This document shows, piece by piece, positions 1 through 4,752 of a stretch of 5,292 nt of DNA. Both the position numbers and the translations under genes were made by a program. The notes beneath the pieces were generated by a model. That model was not told the DNA's origin. It ran no database searches and saw only the letters and a program-made list of their open reading frames with translations. Source of the DNA: Acidimicrobiaceae bacterium (GTDB lineage Bacteria > Actinomycetota > Acidimicrobiia > Acidimicrobiales > RAAP-2); contig JAUTXB010000028.1 of NCBI GenBank assembly GCA_030838245.1, forward strand, positions 1-5,292. Reading direction: 5' to 3'. How positions within the stretch are numbered: position 1 is the first letter of the stretch; each line of letters begins with the position of its first letter.

Positions 1-1173
1 GTCCGCAGCTTGGATAAGCAAGCGGGCCAGATCCTGAGCGGATCGGCGCCAGGCCCGAGCCCGAATCAGCTCCAGGCGCAGGTACACCAGTTCCAGTCCC
101 TCGCCATCCAGCAGCACAATTCCCTACTGCACCAGCTTCTCGTCGGGTCCTGGATCGCCCTCGCCATCATGACGGTGATGTCCATCGCTCTCGGCTGGCT
201 AATGGCCGGGCGGGTCCTCCGCCCTCTCCGTACCATTACGACGGCTGCTCGAGACATCTCTGCCACCAACCTGCACGAGCGACTCACCCTTGACGGCCCT
301 GACGACGAGTTGAAAGAGCTCGGGGATACGTTCGACGGGCTCCTCGGGCGCCTGGAGACCTCCTTCAATGCCCAGCGCCAGTTCGTCGCCAACGCCTCTC
401 ACGAGTTACGCACCCCACTCGCCCGCCAACGGGCCGTGGCCCAGGTTGCCCTGAGCGACCCCGAGGCCACTGTCGACACCCTGCGCAAGGCACACGAGCG
501 GGTGCTCGCGTCCGGTGAGCAACAGGAGCGACTGATCGAGGCGCTCCTCACCCTTACCCGTGTACAGGCGGGTCTGGACAGGCGGGCGCCGCTGGATCTG
601 GCCACAGTGACCGATGAAGTCCTCGCGGCGCGACGATCCGAGGCCCAGGTTCGGGGACTTCACCTCGACGTGTCGCTGGCCAGCGCCCCGACCTCGGGAG
701 ACGCTCGCGTCATCGAGCGACTCGTCGTCAACGTGATCGACAACGCGCTTCGCCACAACGTCTCGTCAGGGCGGGTCGAGGTGGTGACCGGGATCAGGGA
801 AGGACATGCCATCCTCTCTGTTTCGAATGACGGACCACATATCCCAGCGTCGGAGGTCGGCCGTCTCTTTCAGCCGTTCCAGCGCCTCCGTGCAGAACGC
901 ACCGGGCACCGGGAAGGCCTCGGGCTCGGGCTCGGGCTCGGACTTTCCATTGTGGCGGCCATCGCCGACGTCCACGACGCTACCGTCGACGCGCATGCGC
1001 GTCCCCAAGGAGGCCTCACCATCACCATGAGGTTCTCTGTGGCGGTACCTCATGTGAACGGGGCCGGTGCGGTGGACTGCCCGCCCGCTACGGCGGCTGA
1101 CCCGATCGAGGGTCGGTCCGAAGCGTTGTCTTCCGAACAGAAGGAATCCCTCACAGGCATGCGGGAGCGATGA
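1..1173 (+). CDS. Sensor histidine kinase, C-terminal part (5' end outside window)
   Basis: This is a membrane-bound two-component sensor kinase that would autophosphorylate on His and pass the phosphate to a response regulator. The frame is open from base 1. A TTG at 10 is possible, but the first membrane segment and sensor domain expected of this family are missing, so I treat the gene as truncated by the window. Numbering from that TTG: a membrane helix at about 43-67, HAMP about 64-117, an H box with SHELRTPL (phospho-acceptor His131), an N box around Asn245 (VIDNALRHN), a G1 box around Asp274 (SNDGP), an F box (F287/F290), then a G2 box at 303-312. The last box is odd: five Gly-Leu pairs instead of the usual GxGLGL. 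The final 50 or so residues form an unconserved Gly/Ala/Ser/Glu-rich tail. The partner regulator is probably upstream. The stimulus cannot be read from this part. Confidence 0.93.
   Translation, partial: VRSLDKQAGQILSGSAPGPSPNQLQAQVHQFQSLAIQQHNSLLHQLLVGSWIALAIMTVMSIALGWLMAGRVLRPLRTITTAARDISATNLHERLTLDGPDDELKELGDTFDGLLGRLETSFNAQRQFVANASHELRTPLARQRAVAQVALSDPEATVDTLRKAHERVLASGEQQERLIEALLTLTRVQAGLDRRAPLDLATVTDEVLAARRSEAQVRGLHLDVSLASAPTSGDARVIERLVVNVIDNALRHNVSSGRVEVVTGIREGHAILSVSNDGPHIPASEVGRLFQPFQRLRAERTGHREGLGLGLGLGLSIVAAIADVHDATVDAHARPQGGLTITMRFSVAVPHVNGAGAVDCPPATAADPIEGRSEALSSEQKESLTGMRER
919..942 (+). repeat. Hexanucleotide tandem repeat (CTCGGG) in the kinase G box
   Basis: Three perfect CTCGGG units are followed by a fourth with one change (CTCGGA). 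They encode the Gly-Leu run in the ATP-lid glycine box of the histidine kinase. Each unit adds exactly two codons, so gain or loss keeps the reading frame. Confidence 0.8.
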
Positions 1174-1275
1174 ACCGAGTCGCAGTCACCGATGTTGGTG
1201 AACGGGTATGCGTGCTCGTCCCACACCTGTTCGAGCAGGTCTCGGCACAATGAACCACCCAGTAGGCAGATTCAG

Positions 1276-1617
1276 ATGACGGACATGCTTCGAGGAGAGG
1301 GCCCCGACGGGACTGAAGGGGAAGGTCCGGTGCTGACCGTGGAGTTCGCCAGTACCGCCTCCCTTTGCGTGCTGACACTCAGCGGCGAGCTGATCGGATC
1401 TTCCATTGCCGCACTTGAGGTGCAGATTGACCAAATCGGCTGCTCGGAGTGCAGCCGCGTCGTTCTCGACCTCTTCGCCCTCAGAAACGTTGACTCGGTC
1501 GGCACACGGGTCCTGGCCGGTTTGGACAATTACGTTCGGGCATTAGGAGCGCGTTTGGCGATCACGGGCGCAACAGGGCAAGTGGCGGAAGCACTTGCTT
1601 GTGCTCCACTCATGTAG
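1276..1617 (+). CDS. STAS-domain protein, anti-sigma factor antagonist-like
   Basis: A small 113-residue cytoplasmic protein with a single STAS fold, like SpoIIAA/RsbV. Those proteins bind an anti-sigma kinase when unphosphorylated and so free a sigma factor. The core shows the expected beta-strand LCVLTLSGEL (about 30-39), the strand and turn VVLDLFALRNVDSVG (about 62-76), and ARLAITGATGQVAEAL (about 92-107). Ser74 in D-S-V-G matches the phospho-serine position of the family's DS[ST]G motif; the following Ser/Thr is replaced by Val. I chose ATG 1276, with a weak AGGCAG six bases upstream and a normal STAS length. The frame stays open upstream to ATG 1192 and ATG 1285 is also possible. The acidic, Gly-rich first 18 residues are not conserved. 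No RsbW-like kinase or cognate sigma is seen beside it, so its partner is unknown. It need not act on the ECF sigma downstream, whose anti-sigma is of another class. Confidence 0.8.
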   Translation: MTDMLRGEGPDGTEGEGPVLTVEFASTASLCVLTLSGELIGSSIAALEVQIDQIGCSECSRVVLDLFALRNVDSVGTRVLAGLDNYVRALGARLAITGATGQVAEALACAPLM

Positions 1618-1677
1618 GGCCCTGCTTCCTCGCCCGGCCGCCCCGAGGCTCATAGTCCCGAGCAGTAACATCACGTC

Positions 1678-2451
1678 ATGACAAAGCGAGCAAGAGACGC
1701 CATAGCTGCGCTGCGACGCTCGCACGACGAGCTGACGGCGTACGTCCAAGGGCTGGACCCTGATCAGCTCGAGATTCAATCTGGCGCATCGGAGTGGACG
1801 GTCGCCGAAGTGCTGAGCCACCTTGGCAGCGCAGCGGAGATCGGGCTCAACACGCTGACCGCCGGAAAGGCCGACATGGGTGGTGCTCCCGATGTCTGGG
1901 CACGCTGGAACGCAATGTCGGCACTGGAACAAGCAGCCAACTTCGCCGCAGCCGACGAGCAGCTGGTCGAGAGACTCGAGTCCCTCGACGACGAGGTGTT
2001 GGCCACTCAGAAGATCGATGTCGGTTTTCTGCCGGCCCCCATCGACATCGCCTTTCTGACGGGCATGCGATTGAGCGAAGTCGGCCTACACCGCTGGGAT
2101 GTCGAGGTCGCCTTTGACCCGGCGGCACGCGTAACTGACTACATCGTGCCGTTCGTGCTCGAGAACCTGCCGATGTTCGCCGGCTTCTTCGCCAAGCCGA
2201 TTGGCCGGTCTGGCCGGATTGCCGTCGACACGATGGACCCAACGCGCCACTATCTACTCGAGTTGGGCGACACCGGCGCGACGCTCAGCGAAGCCTCTGG
2301 TGCCAACGCCGAGACGCACACCCAGCTCCCGGCCGAGGCCTTCCTGCGGCTGACCGGCGGTCGACTACGCCCGGACCACACTCCGGTATCGGTAAGCATT
2401 GAAGGTGATTTCTCACTCGATGATCTCCGCCACGTCTTCCCCGGCTACTGA
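1678..2451 (+). CDS. Maleylpyruvate isomerase family (MDMPI/DinB) mycothiol-dependent protein
   Basis: A 257-residue cytoplasmic protein of the actinobacterial TIGR03083-type family: an N-terminal DinB-like four-helix bundle (about 5-145) followed by a smaller alpha/beta C-terminal domain (about 150-257). Characterised relatives use mycothiol as a cofactor; the best known isomerises maleylpyruvate in gentisate breakdown. The metal site looks intact: His48 in WTVAEVLSHLG, then Glu134 and His138 in the E-x3-H helix SEVGLHRWDVE. This corresponds to the one-His plus Glu-x3-His zinc ligands of the Corynebacterium enzyme. The C-terminal AFLRLTGGR (221-229) fits the family's conserved GR segment. 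No gentisate-pathway genes are nearby, and the family is broad, so the substrate is open; detoxification or thiol transfer is equally likely. ATG 1678 gives the normal family N-terminus, but no clear Shine-Dalgarno sequence precedes it. Confidence 0.85.
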   Translation: MTKRARDAIAALRRSHDELTAYVQGLDPDQLEIQSGASEWTVAEVLSHLGSAAEIGLNTLTAGKADMGGAPDVWARWNAMSALEQAANFAAADEQLVERLESLDDEVLATQKIDVGFLPAPIDIAFLTGMRLSEVGLHRWDVEVAFDPAARVTDYIVPFVLENLPMFAGFFAKPIGRSGRIAVDTMDPTRHYLLELGDTGATLSEASGANAETHTQLPAEAFLRLTGGRLRPDHTPVSVSIEGDFSLDDLRHVFPGY

Positions 2452-2651
2452 CATGGCAGTTCGCCAATCTACGAACCATCGTCGTTGCCGCTTGGAGGAT
2501 CTGCTGGGAGGACCTTGAGGGCGGCGACACGGTTGCCGGGATAGGAACGACTGCTCCGGTGTTCGACCGCCTCATCAAGGGTGCTGACCAGGAAAAATCG
2601 TCTATAAGCGAGTCGATCGAGACCCGCGGTGGTGCGATGGCGGTGGGAGAT
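2452..2651. other. Intergenic stretch before the sigma operon, no supported gene
   Basis: About 200 bp between the MDMPI-family gene and the sigma promoter. One + frame (stop at 2652) is open across the whole stretch but has no ATG near its beginning and no ribosome binding site. A GTG-started minus-strand frame (2469-2666) overlaps the promoter and resembles nothing I know. A 21-codon + frame starts at 2453, two bases beyond the preceding stop, and ends at 2518 without recognisable content. I see no terminator, tRNA or mobile element. Confidence 0.5.
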
Positions 2652-2678
2652 TGATCCCTTTTGCACCTTCGGCCGTAT
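2652..2678 (+). promoter_or_regulatory. Putative ECF sigma promoter of the sigma/anti-sigma operon
   Basis: TGATCCCTTT (2652-2661) is followed 11 bp later by CCGTA (2673-2677). The same two blocks with the same 21-bp start-to-start distance occur at 4087-4112, upstream of the secreted-protein gene. Actinobacterial SigK-type promoters have a CCATCC-like -35 and a CCGAAT-like -10 at nearly this spacing, so the resemblance is good. The site lies just upstream of the sigma start, consistent with autoregulation. A transcript starting 6-8 bases after the -10 block would begin at about 2683-2686, almost at the first copy of the start-region repeat. Confidence 0.65.
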
Positions 2679-2682
2679 TACT

Positions 2683-2723
2683 AGGTGATGAGTAGAGGCA
2701 TAACCAGGTGATGAGTAGAGGCA
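2683..2723 (+). repeat. 18-bp direct repeat duplicating the sigma gene start region
   Basis: The 18-mer AGGTGATGAGTAGAGGCA occurs at 2683-2700 and again, perfectly, at 2706-2723, separated by TAACC. The period of 23 bp is not a multiple of three. Each copy holds a GTG-ATG start pair followed by AGT AGA GGC. The second copy is the real start of the sigma gene. The first copy leads into a seven-codon frame and also supplies AGAGG (2694-2698), the only Shine-Dalgarno-like sequence before the second copy. Confidence 0.9.
2688..2711 (+). other. Seven-codon upstream ORF overlapping the sigma start codon
   Basis: ATG at 2688 reads MSRGITR and stops at TGA 2709-2711, whose last base is the A of the sigma ATG (TGATG). 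Three of its codons, AGA, ATA and AGG, are rare in high-GC actinobacteria. It could couple translation of the sigma factor to upstream initiation, or it may only be a by-product of the start-region duplication. Translation is not shown by the sequence. Confidence 0.3.
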
Positions 2724-3292
2724 GGCGCCGAGACGAGGACGGTATTTCTGACGAGGTGCTGCTTTCGGGCATGGCAGTCGGTGACGACCAGGCTGGCCTG
2801 GTGTTCGTCCGCCGATACCAGCATCGACTGTTCGGACTGGCGAGGGGGATCATTGGCGACGCCGCACTGGCGGAGGACGTCGCTCAGGAGGCCTTCATCC
2901 GGATCTTTCGACATGCGACGATGTTTGACGCACGACGCGGATCGGTGTCCACCTGGGCCCTTACCATTACGCGCAATTTGGCTATTGATGCCCTGCGGCT
3001 TCGAAGCGGTACGCCAACCGACCCCGAGGACCAGGTATTTATCGAATTGATGAGCACCGAGCGCCAACCCGAAGACGCCGCAGTCACCGCCGACTCTCTT
3101 GAACGGCTCCGGGGTGATCTGGCCGGCTTGCCGATCGATCAGCGCCGCGCCGTGTTGTTGGCGGCCATGTACGGACGGACCGCTTTGGAAATTGCGGAAG
3201 CAGAGGGCATCCCGCTCGGGACGGCGAAGAGCCGGATCCGTTTGGGCATGGCCAAGCTCCGGGAAGTAGTCGTGATCGAGGAGGACCAATGA
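2711..3292 (+). CDS. ECF-family RNA polymerase sigma factor (SigK/ECF19-like)
   Basis: A 193-residue group 4 sigma factor that directs RNA polymerase to a small regulon. Sigma-2 spans about 30-100, with region 2.2 (DVAQEAFIRIFRHA, 56-69) and the -10 recognition segment (SVSTWALTITRNLAIDALRLR, 78-98). A Glu/Asp/Pro-rich linker follows to about 130. Sigma-4 (131-186) contains LPIDQRRAVLLAA and a helix-turn-helix, TALEIAEAEGIPLGTAKSRI, at about 157-177. I chose ATG 2711; GTG 2708, one codon earlier, lies nine bases after AGAGG and is equally possible. Its TGA overlaps the anti-sigma ATG (ATGA, 3289-3292), indicating translational coupling in one operon. Its own promoter carries the box shared with the secreted-protein gene. 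The protein has no cysteine, unlike mycobacterial SigK, for which a disulphide has been described. Assignment to the SigK-like group rests on the promoter and the neighbouring genes and is an inference. Confidence 0.93.
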   Translation: MSRGRRRDEDGISDEVLLSGMAVGDDQAGLVFVRRYQHRLFGLARGIIGDAALAEDVAQEAFIRIFRHATMFDARRGSVSTWALTITRNLAIDALRLRSGTPTDPEDQVFIELMSTERQPEDAAVTADSLERLRGDLAGLPIDQRRAVLLAAMYGRTALEIAEAEGIPLGTAKSRIRLGMAKLREVVVIEEDQ

Positions 3293-3972
3293 GCGACTAC
3301 GTCGAAGATCCACGGCAGTGCGAAGTGATGCAGGGCGAGCTGGCCGAACTGGCACTCGGGATCCTGTCGGGCCGCAGTCGATCGAGAGTGTTGGCCCACG
3401 TCGAATCCTGCCCGCGGTGCACCGCTGAGCTCGAGCGACTGTCGCATGTCGCAGATGAGCTAATACAGCTGGCGCCGGAAGTGGAGCCGCCGCTGGGTTT
3501 CGAGCTGCGGCTGGCGGAGAAGCTCCGGGCGGCAGCTCCGGAGCGTCAGCGGCGGCGTCGCTTTTGGCATCCAGGCGTACTCTCTGTTGCCGCAGCGGTC
3601 ATTGTCCTTCTGGGCTTCGGCATTGGAACCTTGGCAAACCTTCGAGGGGGCAACAATCAAAATCAGCCACCGACGGCCAACCTCACTGCGGCAACGCTGA
3701 CGTCACACGGGCACGTTCTTGGGGAGGTCATGATCTCGGCAGGTAGCCCAGCGTGGATGTTCATGACCATCGACGACAGCGCCTGGTCCGGCACGGTGAC
3801 CTGCGCCGTGACCCTCAGCGGAGGAAAGGTCGAGACCATCGGAGCGTTCAAGCTCTCGGGTGGATATGGCGCCTGGGGTGCGCCCTTGACATCACCCGCA
3901 GGCAAGGTACAGGCCGCTCGGCTGATCGCCCCGAACGGCACCATCCTGGCCAGCGCGCAACTCTCGGCGTGA
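3289..3972 (+). CDS. Membrane-anchored zinc-finger anti-sigma factor (RskA-like layout)
   Basis: A 227-residue regulator expected to hold the upstream sigma factor inactive at the inner face of the membrane. The cytoplasmic part (1-90) is a ZAS domain: Cys11, then His37-x3-Cys41-x2-Cys44 in LAHVESCPRC. The basic stretch RQRRRRFWH (87-94) leads into one membrane helix (about 95-117), and the remaining 110 residues face outward. That domain begins with an Asn/Pro/Thr-rich linker and continues as a beta-rich region (WMFMTIDDSAWSGTV...IAPNGTILASAQLSA), similar in layout to RskA C-terminal domains though the sequence match is loose. Release would be expected through regulated intramembrane proteolysis. 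The gene overlaps the sigma gene by four bases and needs no separate promoter. The Cys/His positions coincide with those of redox-sensing RsrA. A single extracytoplasmic Cys172 is also present. Confidence 0.9.
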   Translation: MSDYVEDPRQCEVMQGELAELALGILSGRSRSRVLAHVESCPRCTAELERLSHVADELIQLAPEVEPPLGFELRLAEKLRAAAPERQRRRRFWHPGVLSVAAAVIVLLGFGIGTLANLRGGNNQNQPPTANLTAATLTSHGHVLGEVMISAGSPAWMFMTIDDSAWSGTVTCAVTLSGGKVETIGAFKLSGGYGAWGAPLTSPAGKVQAARLIAPNGTILASAQLSA

Positions 3973-4086
3973 TGGGTTTGCGGGCTACCGCAGCCGCGCT
4001 GTGGTGTCCTTGGTCGCCGAGGAGCTCGTCGCAGTCGCAGAGACACCGGTGTGGATCGGGCCAATACCAAAAGAGTTCTCAAGGAC

Positions 4087-4113
4087 TGATCCCTTTGCCC
4101 GGTTCATCCGTAG
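4087..4113 (+). promoter_or_regulatory. Putative ECF sigma promoter of the secreted-protein gene
   Basis: TGATCCCTTT (4087-4096) and CCGTA (4108-4112) repeat the box found at 2652-2677 with identical spacing. Ten of ten and five of five bases are conserved in the blocks, while the spacer between them mostly diverges. A start site would fall near 4118-4121, giving a leader of about 60 bases before ATG 4179. The rest of the anti-sigma to secreted-protein interval (3973-4086) shows nothing else I can name, and no convincing terminator. Confidence 0.65.
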
Positions 4114-4122
4114 TCCATGGTA

Positions 4123-4160
4123 GCGAGAATCGAATAATGCGAGAAACGAACATCCGAGAA
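4123..4160 (+). repeat. Degenerate triple repeat (GCGAGAA) in the leader
   Basis: GCGAGAA occurs at 4123-4129 and 4139-4145, and CCGAGAA at 4154-4160, spaced 16 and 15 bp. The first two units extend to a common GCGAGAA-n-CGAA-n-AT pattern. The stretch is purine-rich and A-rich compared with its surroundings and lies between the putative start site and the ribosome binding site. It could bind a protein or affect mRNA stability; no role is proven. Confidence 0.5.
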
Positions 4161-4163
4161 CAT

Positions 4164-4169
4164 GAGGAG
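4164..4169 (+). promoter_or_regulatory. Ribosome binding site of the secreted-protein gene
   Basis: GAGGAG lies nine bases before ATG 4179 and is the best Shine-Dalgarno match in the window. It decides for this start over the in-frame ATG at 4137, which has no such sequence and would put 14 charged residues in front of the signal peptide. Confidence 0.75.
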
Positions 4170-4178
4170 ACGAGCGAC

Positions 4179-4724
4179 ATGAATCACACGAAGCAACGCA
4201 GAGCGTCGGCTCACAGGATCCCAGTTGGACTCATGGCCGGCTCTATCTTGGCCGTTGGCGGCCTTTCCGCATTGCCCATCGCCGCCGGGACGGCAGGTGC
4301 AGCAACGGGCGCCGTCGTCTCGACGTCCAAGAACGCCCAGGTCGGCACGTTCCTGGTGAGCGGCAAGACGGTCTACACCCTCAAGGCGAGCAATGTCCCC
4401 TGCACTGCTCAGTGCTTGAAGGTCTGGCCCGCGCTCCTTCTGCCAAAAGGCATGACCAAGGCGACAGCGGGCAACGGTGTCAACGCGTCGAAGCTCGGCA
4501 CGGCGGCGAGTCCTGGCGGCCGCCTCCAGGTGACCTACGCCGGCAAGCGCCTTTACGGGTTCATCGGAGACACCGCTGCTGGTCAGGTGCACGGAAATAT
4601 CACCGATAAGTGGGGCAAATGGGCCGCCGTTGTGACGGTAAAGCCGACAGGGTCGAGCTCCGGCTCCGGCTCGACCACGCCCTCCGGTGGGTCGGGTGCC
4701 GGTACCGGGGGAGTTGGGTTCTAG
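4179..4724 (+). CDS. Secreted protein with COG4315/Lipoprotein_15-type repeats
   Basis: A 181-residue exported protein of unknown biochemical role. A Sec-type signal peptide is clear: basic n-region (KQRRASAHR), hydrophobic core about 14-36, and a likely cut after Ala-Gly-Ala41. There is no lipobox cysteine, so it should be free or wall-associated rather than a lipoprotein. The mature part holds two units of the 'secreted repeat' family. The first (about 55-90) has GKTVYTLKAS, where the usual Tyr-x4-Asp ends in Ser, followed by CTAQCLKVWP with Cys75 and Cys79. The second (about 114-152) has YAGKRLYGFIGD with Tyr126-x4-Asp131 intact and WGKWAAVV. A Gly/Ser/Thr tail (157-181) ends the protein. 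It follows the sigma/anti-sigma pair and has its own copy of the shared promoter box, so it is the likely main output of the sigma factor, in a position like the secreted SigK targets of mycobacteria. Confidence 0.85.
   Translation: MNHTKQRRASAHRIPVGLMAGSILAVGGLSALPIAAGTAGAATGAVVSTSKNAQVGTFLVSGKTVYTLKASNVPCTAQCLKVWPALLLPKGMTKATAGNGVNASKLGTAASPGGRLQVTYAGKRLYGFIGDTAAGQVHGNITDKWGKWAAVVTVKPTGSSSGSGSTTPSGGSGAGTGGVGF
4651..4676 (+). repeat. Perfect 8-bp inverted repeat in the Gly/Ser tail codons
   Basis: GGTCGAGC (4651-4658) and GCTCGACC (4669-4676) are perfect inverted copies around a 10-base loop. They can form a strong GC hairpin in the mRNA about 45 bases before the stop codon. No T-run follows, so it is not a canonical terminator. 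Repetitive Gly/Ser codons (tcg agc tcc ggc) may produce it by chance. Confidence 0.6.
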
Positions 4725-4752
4725 CGGTCGATCGAGGAACCGAGAGGTCGCT

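Noticed and set aside
1192..1275. Longer STAS protein starting at ATG 1192
   Set aside because: The extra 28 residues (Cys/Ser/His-rich) do not resemble a STAS N-terminus and no ribosome binding site precedes ATG 1192.
1589..1604. AGCAC-TTGCTT-GTGCT inverted repeat near the end of the STAS gene
   Set aside because: It is a short 5-bp stem inside coding sequence without a T-run, expected by chance.
1628..1648. CCTCG/CGAGG stem-loop as terminator after the STAS gene
   Set aside because: The stem has only 5 bp with an 11-base loop and no T-run follows.
2469..2666. Minus-strand 65-codon ORF upstream of the sigma operon
   Set aside because: It starts with GTG, overlaps the putative sigma promoter, has no recognisable domain and no ribosome binding site I can defend.
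3753..4178. Long open + frame running through the anti-sigma gene into the secreted-protein gene (3753-4724 as one ORF)
   Set aside because: The upstream part is an out-of-frame shadow of the anti-sigma gene with no family resemblance. The good ribosome binding site and signal peptide place the real start at 4179.
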